From: Paenibacillus marchantiophytorum
GTDB taxonomy: Bacteria > Bacillota > Bacilli > Paenibacillales > NBRC-103111
NCBI RefSeq assembly: GCF_014640555.1
Contig: NZ_BMHE01000022.1
Location: 1 to 64,000, forward strand
Direction: 5' to 3'
Length of the DNA stretch: 64,000 nt
Shown: positions 44,602-53,166 of the stretch, piece by piece
How positions within the stretch are numbered: the first letter of the stretch is position 1
Layout: the number at the start of each line of letters is the position of its first letter
The notes under the pieces: model-generated
What the model saw: only the letters and a program-made list of their open reading frames with translations
The model's database searches: none
Told to the model about the DNA's origin: nothing
Translations under genes and position numbers: made by a program

Positions 44602-44817
44602 TTAAATTAAACCTAATTCACTGAAAATCGTTGCCGTGCCGCAGTCCGAACAGAATTTGGCATCCGCTTTATTCACTTTGCTGCACCCTTTGTGGAGAAG
44701 CGATTTCTCCTTCGTGCACTTATTTTTCAGCGGCGCCCCGCATCGAATGCAATAACGTTCTTCCTTATCTGCGACATAGTGACAGCGCACACAGGTTTGC
44801 AGCTCTTTTTCGGCCAT
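44602..44817 (-). CDS. Small zinc-ribbon protein
   Basis: A 71-residue protein with several paired cysteines: CVRCH, CIRCG, KGCSK and CSDCG. The first two and last pairs look like a double zinc ribbon, and the middle cysteines may form a third site. No function can be assigned. ATG 44817 has AAGGGG eight bases upstream; an ATG further up (44874) lacks one. It is divergent to the DUF1540 gene across 155 bp containing two palindromes. Confidence 0.72.
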   Translation of the reverse strand: MAEKELQTCVRCHYVADKEERYCIRCGAPLKNKCTKEKSLLHKGCSKVNKADAKFCSDCGTATIFSELGLI

Positions 44818-44891
44818 AACATCAACCCCTTGAAGTAAAATCCCTTCCTCCAAGTATATGTATTGAAGCAGCAAAACGGTAATGCTATCCT

Positions 44892-44937
44892 CTGGAAATA
44901 ATTCATTTCCAGACTATGTATAAAAATAGGCCTATTT
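44892..44937. promoter_or_regulatory. Two palindromes in the zinc-ribbon/DUF1540 intergenic region
   Basis: CTGGAAAT/ATTTCCAG (44892-44899 and 44905-44912) and a perfect 14-bp palindrome AAATAGGCCTATTT (44924-44937) lie in the shared spacer. A TATGTATAAAAA stretch between them could hold a -10 for the plus strand. The binding protein is unknown. Confidence 0.4.
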
Positions 44938-44972
44938 CGCCCACCCTAGAAGGTAAAGGAGGTGAAATAAAC

Positions 44973-45131
44973 ATGGCGAAAGATGTCCTTTGTGAAGTGA
45001 ATTCCTGTAAAAACTGGGCGAACGGCAACAAATGCAACGCGAACTCGATTTATGTCGTGAGCCACCACGGCAGCAATCAAGCTCGTAATTCCGAAGAAAC
45101 CGATTGTAAGACTTTTGAACCGAAAGTTTAA
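44973..45131 (+). CDS. DUF1540 small cysteine-rich protein
   Basis: A 52-residue protein: VLCEVNSCKNWANGNKCNANSIYV, then CKTFEP at the end, gives four conserved cysteines of the DUF1540 domain, probably a metal site. Function is unknown; related small proteins are common in spore formers. ATG 44973 has AAAGGAGGTG upstream, a very strong ribosome site; ATG 44916 has none. A compact terminator follows 55 bp downstream. Confidence 0.85.
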   Translation: MAKDVLCEVNSCKNWANGNKCNANSIYVVSHHGSNQARNSEETDCKTFEPKV

Positions 45132-45185
45132 CTGACTGCAAGAATGGAAGCTTGACTGCTTGAAAACAGCGAAAGTTCGAAAAGA

Positions 45186-45208
45186 AGAGGCCTTCGGGGC
45201 CTCTTTTT
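45186..45208 (+). terminator. Terminator after DUF1540
   Basis: AAGAGGCC/GGCCTCTT stem with a TTCGG loop, followed by TTTTTC. Confidence 0.9.
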
Positions 45209-45237
45209 CGCCCTCTATAGACATTGTAACCAATAAT

Positions 45238-45252
45238 GATAATTATTATCAC
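45238..45252 (+). promoter_or_regulatory. Second perfect Fur box, upstream of DUF4386
   Basis: TGATAATTATTATCA is again an exact 7-1-7 Fur consensus. It lies 140 bp before the DUF4386 start, downstream of a terminator, so it can only serve the plus-strand gene that follows. TTGTAA and TATCAC, 17 bases apart, may form a promoter overlapping the box. Confidence 0.8.
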
Positions 45253-45392
45253 TCTTTTGAGGATAAATTAGTTCAATAATTTCTTCTCTGCTGCTTTTCA
45301 AAAGAAAATTAACCATACTAAAGTATCTGTTGCGGCTTACCTTTTCCTGTTATTTTATTAGAAAAGCAGCTATTTGAGGGAGGTTGAGACTG

Positions 45393-46079
45393 TTGAGGAA
45401 TTCAGGTAGAAGGTCTGCAGTAATTACTGGCGTGTTATTAATTGCCGGGATAGTTGCAGGTATATTTAGTATTGTTCCTGTTATAGATGGAGCAGACTAC
45501 CTTGTCGAAGCTTATGCAACTGAAAACCAGGTACTACTGGGCGCGTTTTTCCAATTGTTAATGGTTGTTTCCTATGTTGGCATTCCTATTTTGATGTATC
45601 CGATTTTAAGTAAGATTAATAAAGGTTTAGCTCTTGGATCTGTTGCTTTCGGCATTATTGCAGGTGCATTCATTATTATTGGTGTAATCATTCTTCTGCT
45701 GCTATTGACATTAAGCCATGAATTCACAAAAGTGGGAACTCTGGAGATATCGTACTTCCAGACCTTGGGTGGATTGTTGCAGGCAGGACGTGATTTGGTG
45801 AACCATGTGGCAACGACACTGGCCTTTGTTTTGGCTATGTTCTTGTTTAACTGCCTATTTTACCAAACAAAACTAGTTCCACGTTGGTTGTCAGTTTGGG
45901 GTCTTATTGGATCTACAATGTCCATATCGGCAAGCTTATTATTTATGATTCGCTTCATCGGTCTGGATGCAGCCTACATGATGTTGAACATTGCAATAGC
46001 CTTTCAACAAATGGTTTTGGCTATATGGCTAATCGTTAAAGGATTCAACCGGGCGGAGCAGGATTCTGTATCGAATTAA
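45393..46079 (+). CDS. DUF4386 membrane protein
   Basis: A 228-residue integral membrane protein with about six hydrophobic helices (VITGVLLIAGIVAGIFSIVPV, LLGAFFQLLMVVSYVGIPIL, GSVAFGIIAGAFIIIGVIILLLLL and others), matching DUF4386. Its function is unknown. TTG 45393 is chosen because GGGAGG lies nine bases upstream; TTG 45384 is adjacent to that site. A perfect Fur box upstream suggests iron-responsive expression. Only 27 bp separate its stop from the end of the convergent yyaL-like pseudogene. Confidence 0.75.
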   Translation: MRNSGRRSAVITGVLLIAGIVAGIFSIVPVIDGADYLVEAYATENQVLLGAFFQLLMVVSYVGIPILMYPILSKINKGLALGSVAFGIIAGAFIIIGVIILLLLLTLSHEFTKVGTLEISYFQTLGGLLQAGRDLVNHVATTLAFVLAMFLFNCLFYQTKLVPRWLSVWGLIGSTMSISASLLFMIRFIGLDAAYMMLNIAIAFQQMVLAIWLIVKGFNRAEQDSVSN

Positions 46080-46106
46080 GATGTAGGCTCTAGACGAGAA
46101 AGCATC

Positions 46107-48199
46107 TTAGGAAGTAAGGTTTTCGAGGTCCTCCAGATCTTGCGTCGGCGCTTGGCAGGCAAAATTCTGGCATACGTAAGCTGTAGCTTGCCCACCAAGC
46201 GGCAGCTTGTCTTGAACAAGCGGAATAAGCTTGCGCACTTCTTCGCCAGCCTCACCTGGCGGATGAAGAATCAGCAGCGTATTCGGCAGATATTGCCGCT
46301 GCACCGTGCGCAGCATCTGCTGCGCCTGCGGCTTCGCCGGGTCGCCGGCGATGACGATTTCGCTGGCTTCGCCGTAAGCGAAATCCAGCGCGGCCAGCGT
46401 CAGCGCATAGCCCGGCGGGTAAGCGGCAACAGCTCCGGCGAACGCCTGGAGCTGGACATCGGCTGCCTGCGACAGCTTCGCGTCGTAGGTCAGCCTGGAT
46501 AGCCGCAGCAGGTTCAGCGCGGCGGCCCCGTTCCCCGACGGCATCGCGCCGTCGTAGATCTCTTTGGGGCGGGTGAGCAGCTGCTCGGCATCGCTGCCGT
46601 AGAAGAAGAGCCCGCCCTTCTCTTCGTCGCCGAAGAGGCGGAGCATCTCGGCGTTCAGCTGGACCGCTTCACGGAGGTAGCGCAGCTCGAACGTGGTTTC
46701 GTACAGCTCGAGCAAGCCCCATACGAGGAATGCGTAATCGTCCACGTAGCCGAGGAAAGTAGCTTCGCCGTCGCGATAGCGGGCGAGCAAACGTCCATCC
46801 TCGCGGCGCAGCTCGCGAAGCAGGAAATCCGCGGCTTTCGCGGCAGCCTCCGCGTAAGCTGGTTTGTCCAAGGCCCGCGCAGACTTGGACAGCGCAGCAA
46901 TCATCAGACCGTTCCACGAGGTCAGAATCTTATCATCCTTGCCCGGATGAATGCGCTGTTCGCGATGCGCGAACAGCTTGACGCGGGCCGCCTCAATCCG
47001 CTGCTTCAGCTCCTCTAGAGGAATCTGCTTCCGCTTCGCAAAAGACACCAAAGTCGTGTCAATAAGATTCGGGATATTACGCCCCTCATAATTCCCCGAC
47101 TCCGTAATATCGTACAGCTCCGAATAAAGATCGCCTTCGTCTATTCCAAGAACGACCTCCACTTCATCCGACGTCCAGACATAGAACTTGCCTTCCTCGC
47201 CTTCGGAATCCGCATCCTCAGCGGAGTAGAAAGCTCCGCCCTCATCCGTCATATCGCGAAGCACGTAAGTGATGATCTGCTCTGCGACCTCCGCATACTT
47301 CTCTTTTCCTGTCACTTGATAAGCTTCTATGTAGGTCATAACTAGCAATGCGTTGTCATACAGCATCTTTTCAAAATGAGGAATCAACCATCTCTCATCG
47401 ACGGAATACCTCGAAAATCCGAATCCGACGTGGTCGTACATCCCTCCACGATGCATAGTATCGAGCGTCTTTTCAACCATTTCAAGCGCTTTTTCCTTAC
47501 CGGTTTTATAATAATACCTTAGTAGAAACGATAGATGATGAGCGGTCGGGAATTTGGGCGAGCTGCCGAAGCCACCGTTCGCTGGATCAAATGTACGCTC
47601 ATACAAACGGAATGCCTCATGGAGCGTTTCCTCCGAAACCTCGCCACCCGTGCGATGCTCAAGCAGTCGACTTGTCATATCTTGCATCACCTGCTCCCCT
47701 ACCTCACGAATGCGTTCCGGGTCTTCCTTCCACTTCGCTGCCATCTGGGCTATGATCTCTACCAATCCAGCTCGGTTATACTTCCGACTGCGCGGGAAGT
47801 ACGTTCCTGCGAAGAAAGGCTTCTTCTCCGGCGTCAGGAACACCGTCAGCGGCCAGCCGCCTCGGCCTGTCATCGCCTGGCATACCGCCATGTAGATGTG
47901 GTCGACATCCGGCCGTTCTTCACGATCAACTTTGATGGAGATGAAATCCTTGTTCAGCATATCTGCTACGGTTTGGTCTTCGAAGGATTCGTGTGCCATG
48001 ACGTGGCACCAATGACAAGTTCTCCAGATATCCAACGTCAGCTATACCCAATAGATAAAAAGACTGGCTTATTATCGCGTTTGGCGATTTCAAAAGCCTC
48101 GTCTGACCAAGGAAACCAGTCTACCGAATTGTATTGATGTTGCAGCAAATACGGCGACTTTTCCTTGGCTAATCTATTGGGTTTGTTGTTCGTTGTCAT
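46107..48199 (-). pseudogene. YyaL-like thioredoxin-domain protein broken by a 20-bp insertion
   Basis: The gene should start at ATG 48199 (GGGAGGTGA upstream) and read TTNNKPNRLAKEKSPYLL and on to VFLSIGYS. A 20-bp insertion at 48021-48040 then introduces a TGA stop and shifts the frame. Removing it restores IGYS-TCHWCHVMAHESFED exactly. Downstream the frame is intact to 46107 (DUF255 thioredoxin-like domain with CHWC, RGGWPLTVFLTP, then the glycoside-hydrolase-like alpha/alpha barrel). The remaining open frame would have to start at TTG 48035 without a ribosome site, so the product is probably lost or trimmed to the region after the thioredoxin N terminus. Confidence 0.88.
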
Positions 48200-48414
48200 G
48201 GGGCATCACCTCCCTTGGTTTTTGGGATATTTTTGTTTGAGTTTAACATGCTCTGAAAAAAGAAAAACGTTCTAAAATTCGACTCAGAAAGATTTTTTCC
48301 TTTTTCTGGAACATGCATCCACGTATGAAAAGCGGATAGGCTTGCATTGCAACAATCCATTAGAGACACGAGGATAAAAAATACTCTTTTATATGTGGTG
48401 TACGCTCCAGAACC

Positions 48415-49101
48415 TTAATAGCTTAAGCTAATTTGTCTTAGCGGACTGTCTGGAGCAATAAGCAGCTTAATAAGGAAATTTTGGTTTTTATTTACATATT
48501 CAAAAGAAGAAGAAGGCTCTGTGAAGTCCGCTCCTGCCGCATATCCGATAGCATAGTCCTTCCAGCTTGAATATGATTTTCTAACATCCCGTACACTGAC
48601 AGTCACCATTCTCCATTTATCCTCTTCCGTTAAATATCCGAGTTCATATCCCGCGCAGCAAGCATATACGCACCAAGAATGATCGTATGCGGCTATGCCT
48701 TCCACTGGCAAGCGTGTCAAATAATGATTGGAGACAATCAGCTTTGCTCTTCTTGGATCCCCGTCAGGCAGAGATTGTATATATTCAGCGCGTTCCGATA
48801 TTGAAAGTCCTGAGAGCAGCATACTACTGTCACGAAACTCTTTTCTGTGCCCAGTTTGAAAGTACCAGTCCAACTTCACTTTTAGCATTTCGGCATCATC
48901 GATTTCCCATTTGTACAGCAATTGACGCAACCGACTTTTATTTTCGTATATTTGGCGCATATTTTTGGCAAAAGGATAAGGATTATGCCCTTTCAAGCAA
49001 AAAGACGAAAGTGCATGAATATATAAAGTTAATTGTTGGCGAGCTTCGAAATTGTAATAATCCATACTGAAACAAAGACAACTCCTTTCTACTTGCTCCA
49101 T
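48415..49101 (-). CDS. DUF1266 domain-containing protein
   Basis: A 228-residue protein whose C-terminal half matches the DUF1266 pattern: AYDHSWCVYACCAGYELGYLTEEDKWRMV, then SYSSWKDYAIGYAAGADF (split here by the intervening residues). The N terminus is helical. ATG 49101 lies five bases after the J-domain/TPR stop; ATG 49065 is an alternative start, with AAGGAG 16 bases upstream. In E. coli DUF1266 proteins (YbeR, YbeU) sit beside J-domain proteins in the hscC locus, which fits the neighbour here. Confidence 0.7.
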   Translation of the reverse strand: MEQVERSCLCFSMDYYNFEARQQLTLYIHALSSFCLKGHNPYPFAKNMRQIYENKSRLRQLLYKWEIDDAEMLKVKLDWYFQTGHRKEFRDSSMLLSGLSISERAEYIQSLPDGDPRRAKLIVSNHYLTRLPVEGIAAYDHSWCVYACCAGYELGYLTEEDKWRMVTVSVRDVRKSYSSWKDYAIGYAAGADFTEPSSSFEYVNKNQNFLIKLLIAPDSPLRQISLSY

Positions 49102-49106
49102 AAATA

Positions 49107-50194
49107 CTAAAATAGTTTTGCAAGCTGAAATAACAGCTCTTTAATTTTTGCAAATAACGACAGTAACGGAGGCTGAGCACTCAGTTGGAGTTCCATCTCA
49201 TCTGTAGGCTCTAATTCCTCCGATTGCCCAAAGCTCTTTAGCTTAACTGTGGACCGCTCGAAATCCGCAAGATAAACAAGTGCTTCGATATCGTTCGAAT
49301 GGATGTCCAATATCCGATGATAGCTTTCTCTAGCTTGGTTTAATTGTCCCAACTTGATATAACATGAAGGCGAAGCAAATCCGGATCACTGGGAAACACT
49401 TCACAGGCTTTATTCAGCATTTCTTCCGCAGTCTGCAAATCATGGTCTTTGAGCGCTCTCAACGCCATTACCCGGTAATGCAGAAAGGCATCGTAATCAA
49501 TGTTTCCTGCATCTGCAAGGAACGAATACCGCAAGCTTGTCGCATATTGCTGATCCTCCAGTGCATAAATAAACACATTAGGATACCGTTTGGAAAACAA
49601 ATCCCGATCCTCTAGCGCTTTCTCCTTCCAACGAAAACTGCCTTCGAGCAGTTGCCATACCGATCTTGGCAAATAAGGATGACTTTCCAAAAAATTGAGC
49701 ATTCGTTCGTAAACGGAACGTTGAAGATTTACATTCCACATGACATCGTCATTCATTAGTTCCAACCAACAATCTGTATCGATTCGTGATATGAAAGTGT
49801 GGTATATCATTTTGACCTTACCCATAAACTCATTTAATTGATGTTCAGGACTGCGAGGTACATGATCCTGCTCTGGCAGGATCATAATGCGGTTAGAAAC
49901 AGACACATGCTGACTTTCCTGCTGATGATCAACTTCTTGCAATACGATCCGCGGTGAAACGGATACACGCTGATCTTCCTGCTGCTCATCTTCTTCCTCC
50001 GAAACAATACGGTTGACTGATCGGTTACTCTGCTGTTTTGCCTGCCTAAGAGCTTGATCATAAGCTTCCCGCAACCGTTGATAACCCTCCGGGTCATCTT
50101 CAGGGTGATGGAGCTTCAACTGCTTCGCGTAAGCTCTCTTAATGACGGAACTGTCACCACTGGGATCAATTCCCAGCGTATTCCAAATATGCAT
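49107..50194 (-). pseudogene. J-domain/TPR-like protein with a one-base frameshift
   Basis: The 5' frame (ATG 50194) gives an N-terminal J-domain-like start (WNTLGIDPSGDSSVIKRAYAKQLKLHHPEDDPEGYQRLREAY) and a helical region, and stops at 49340 soon after LLRLH. The next frame, to 49107, continues with YIKLGQLNQARESYHRILDIHSNDIEALVYL, a clear TPR-like unit. A single-base deletion near 49364 explains the break, since one extra T would read LLRLHCYIKLGQ. The full protein would be about 361 residues. The J motif lacks the canonical HPD (HPED here). It may be a real mutation or a sequencing error. Confidence 0.75.
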
Positions 50195-50725
50195 GAATAG
50201 TTATCAGTCCTTTTACGTAGCTAGATTTCTGTTTTTTTAATGCCCCATGTATGCCCACTTCGGAATTGTATTTTCAAAGATGATTTAAGCCATTCTTTTT
50301 TTTGGCATTAATAAGGGAAGTAGCGCAGCTCAAATCATACCAGAGATTACATCCATTTTACAAAAAAGCATTAATAAAAGTAATATAATATTCCTCATTA
50401 ACAAAGTATGATTACTTTGTGCTAATTACTCCCTGCCACCAATGACAACGACTATTCCCACAGCTTAAAAAAATGACTTATTCTCAAGCTCCGCTTTCTC
50501 AAAAACCGCTACCTCCTTCAATACTCAGGTCTAGTATCGAAAACTCCCACCAATGAGTCAAATATCCATCAAATCACCTATCCCTGAAACTCAATCATAT
50601 TGTTCATGTTTCAATGACATCCTTCATTTCATAGCAGCATTCGTTCGCCCTATAATAAAACTGAAATGAACAACTACCCTAAAGCGGGCTGTAACAAAGT
50701 TATATATTTGCGGAGGTCGGTTAAG
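50195..50725. other. 531-bp AT-rich region with no gene
   Basis: No coding region is supported. The only structure I see is an eight-bp hairpin ACAAAGTA/TACTTTGT at about 50401-50420 and short A/T runs. It holds the promoters of the divergent J-domain gene and the Gfo/Idh/MocA gene. Confidence 0.6.
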
Positions 50726-51808
50726 ATGGTTAAGAAACTTAAAGCGGCAATTATTGGTTGCGGCGGCATTGCATTCGAGAAGCATTTCCCTGCGCTTGCC
50801 AAATTGAATGAGCTGGAAAAGGTCGCCTTCTGCGATATCATTGTCGATAAAGCAGAAAGAGCTGCGGAAAAACATGGTGCAATTGGCGCAAAATCGTATT
50901 ACGATTATAGAGAGATCCTTAAGGATGACACTATCGATGTGATCTATGTATGTACGCCAAACGACTCACATGCCGAGATTTCTATTGCGGCAATGGAGTC
51001 CGGCAAGCATGTCATGTGCGAGAAACCGATGGCCAAGAATGCAGCTGAGGCGCAAGCCATGTTGGAAGCCGCTCGACGGACCGGCAAAAAGCTCTCGATT
51101 GCTTACCAGAATAACTTCCGGCCGGACAGCCGTTATTTGCAGCAAATTTGCGATAATGGCGAGCTTGGCGACATTTATTTTGCCAAAGCTCATGCCATCC
51201 GCAGACGTGGGGTTCCCACCTGGGGCGTTTTTCTGGACCAAGAGAAACAAGGCGGTGGCCCGCTCATCGATATCGGCAGCCATGCACTGGATTTAACCTT
51301 GCGTATGATGAACAATTATGCTCCGAAATGTGTCCTGGGATCAACTTTCAACAAGCTTAGCCGCAAAGAAAATGCAGCAAACTTCTGGGGACCATGGGAT
51401 CCTGAAAAGTTTACTGTAGAAGATTCAGCTTTCGGTTTTATTACCATGCAGAATGGAGCGACCGTTATACTCGAATCCAGCTGGGCCCTCAACTCACTTG
51501 ACACTCTTGAGGCAAAAACGACGCTTTGCGGTACAGAGGGAGGAGCGGATATGCGTGATGGGCTTCGCATTAACGGCGAAAGGCTGGGCAGAATGTACGC
51601 AACCACCACCGATATGAGCGTAGGCGGAGTTGACTTTTTTGAAGGCAGCGAAGAAAGCCCAAGCGATCTGGAAGCTCGGATGTGGCTCGATTGCATACTT
51701 CATGATACGGAACCGTTGGTAAAACCTGAGCAAGCGCTAGTTGTCACGCAAATATTGGAAGCTATTTATGAATCTTCGAGGACTGGGAAAGCGATTTATT
51801 TCGATTAA
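50726..51808 (+). CDS. Gfo/Idh/MocA-family oxidoreductase
   Basis: A 360-residue NAD(P)-dependent enzyme. The Rossmann loop IIGCGGIAFEKHFPAL opens the protein, VCTPNDSH and the CEKPMA motif near residue 99 hold the catalytic lysine, and DIGSHALDL carries the Asp/His pair. It oxidises or reduces a sugar or inositol derivative. ATG 50726 has GGAGGT upstream; ATG 50666 has none. It heads a two-gene unit with the C-N hydrolase (31-bp gap), facing the heparinase and transport cassette. Confidence 0.9.
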   Translation: MVKKLKAAIIGCGGIAFEKHFPALAKLNELEKVAFCDIIVDKAERAAEKHGAIGAKSYYDYREILKDDTIDVIYVCTPNDSHAEISIAAMESGKHVMCEKPMAKNAAEAQAMLEAARRTGKKLSIAYQNNFRPDSRYLQQICDNGELGDIYFAKAHAIRRRGVPTWGVFLDQEKQGGGPLIDIGSHALDLTLRMMNNYAPKCVLGSTFNKLSRKENAANFWGPWDPEKFTVEDSAFGFITMQNGATVILESSWALNSLDTLEAKTTLCGTEGGADMRDGLRINGERLGRMYATTTDMSVGGVDFFEGSEESPSDLEARMWLDCILHDTEPLVKPEQALVVTQILEAIYESSRTGKAIYFD

Positions 51809-51839
51809 CCTAATGGAATTTGACAAGGAGGGTGAGCAA

Positions 51840-53093
51840 ATGAATCTGGTTAATAAGTTGAATGAGGAAGATTGGCATTCTTGGACACCTCGTGCAGAGC
51901 TCTCCCCTGATTTCCATATCAAAGAGCACGAAAAAGGTAAAGAGCTTCAAATAAAAGGTAAAGGGCACAGCGGGTGCTATGGAAGCTGGCATAGCAGACT
52001 AATTCAAGTTGAAGAAAATCGTAAATATGAATTAGGCGCAGAATATGAAATAACAGATGTAGCGAATGAACAGGTCAGCATATATGCGATTGTGACTTGG
52101 TTGGATGAAAAAGGAGCGTTAATTCAACGAGATTTTATCGATCATCTAGCATTGTTAAATGATGGAATTCGCAGGCTTAGTAGAACGATCGATTCACCAT
52201 TGCAGGCTGCGATGGTAAGGCTTGAGCTTTCCTTTCGCTGGAGTGCTAATGGGATGGTTACATGGAGAAATATATCTATAGTGGAATGCGGTAAACTGGA
52301 TGAACGACTTGTTCGCGTGGCTACCACCTATATAAAACCGACAGAGGATTTTGCTACAAATCTTGGTTTAATGTTGGAGGTAATCGATAAATCCGGCAGC
52401 AGCAACCCCGATATCATCTGTTTGACAGAAACCTTCTATGAAGCCTCTGTTAAGCTTCCTATGGTGGAGAAATGTCAGCCCATACCAGGTACACTTACGA
52501 ATGAGCTTGCGATTAAAGCCGCAGCGTATAATAGCTACATTTTATTTACCATGTATGAGCGAGAAGATGAGCATATTTATAATACTGCAGTGTTGATCGG
52601 ACGAGATGGCGGGATCGCAGGGAAATATCGCAAAATCCATTTGCCGCTTTACGAAGCAGAATCCGGAGTCATGTCAGGAACTGGACATGGTATTTTCGAT
52701 ACAGATTTTGGGCGTATAGGAGTGATGATCTGCTACGATCAAGAGTTTCCAGAATCTGCGCGAATTCTAGCCCTTTCGGGTGCAGAAGTGATTTTCATAC
52801 CGACGATTGGCAATGAACTGCTGCAAACAAAAGCTCGCGCAAGAGATAATGGATTGCATGTCGTTGTTTCAGGCTGCAATGGTCCCGCTTCAAGTCGAAT
52901 CATTGACCCTATGGGTGACATCATTGGGCATGTAGCTGACGAAGCAACAGGTGTGTTCACGGCCGATATTCGATTGGACGAGCGGCGTTACACTTACTGG
53001 CTCTCTATTGGAGACGGCAATGGAGAATCTCGCAGTTTATTCAAGAAAGAACGTAGAACGGATGAGTATCACGCTTTGCTGAATTCAAACTAA
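51840..53093 (+). CDS. Carbon-nitrogen hydrolase with N-terminal beta-domain
   Basis: A 417-residue protein. Residues 1-150 form an uncharacterised beta-rich domain (LQIKGKGHSGCYGSWHSRL, a carbohydrate-binding-like sandwich). From about 155 a nitrilase-superfamily domain follows, with the triad Glu in CLTETFYEA (near 197), Lys in GKYRKIHL (near 264) and Cys in MICYDQEFP (near 298). It cleaves an amide or nitrile bond; in this context perhaps an N-acylated or amidated sugar product, which is inference. AAGGAGG lies eight bases before ATG 51840, and a terminator follows. Confidence 0.85.
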   Translation: MNLVNKLNEEDWHSWTPRAELSPDFHIKEHEKGKELQIKGKGHSGCYGSWHSRLIQVEENRKYELGAEYEITDVANEQVSIYAIVTWLDEKGALIQRDFIDHLALLNDGIRRLSRTIDSPLQAAMVRLELSFRWSANGMVTWRNISIVECGKLDERLVRVATTYIKPTEDFATNLGLMLEVIDKSGSSNPDIICLTETFYEASVKLPMVEKCQPIPGTLTNELAIKAAAYNSYILFTMYEREDEHIYNTAVLIGRDGGIAGKYRKIHLPLYEAESGVMSGTGHGIFDTDFGRIGVMICYDQEFPESARILALSGAEVIFIPTIGNELLQTKARARDNGLHVVVSGCNGPASSRIIDPMGDIIGHVADEATGVFTADIRLDERRYTYWLSIGDGNGESRSLFKKERRTDEYHALLNSN

Positions 53094-53110
53094 CTAATCT
53101 TACAATAGTT

Positions 53111-53156
53111 AAACCTCCTCATCCTGAGTTTATTTCAAGGAGAAGGAGGTTTTTGT
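53111..53156 (+). terminator. Terminator after the C-N hydrolase gene
   Basis: AACCTCC/GGAGGTT outer stem with a partly paired interior, then TTTTTG. It stands between the convergent hydrolase and YesM-like kinase genes. Confidence 0.75.
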
Positions 53157-53166
53157 GTTCCCACGA

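Noticed and set aside
46107..48035. Intact 642-residue YyaL protein starting at TTG 48035
   Set aside because: No ribosome site precedes that TTG, and 55 codons of conserved N-terminal sequence lie upstream in another frame, separated by the 20-bp insertion.
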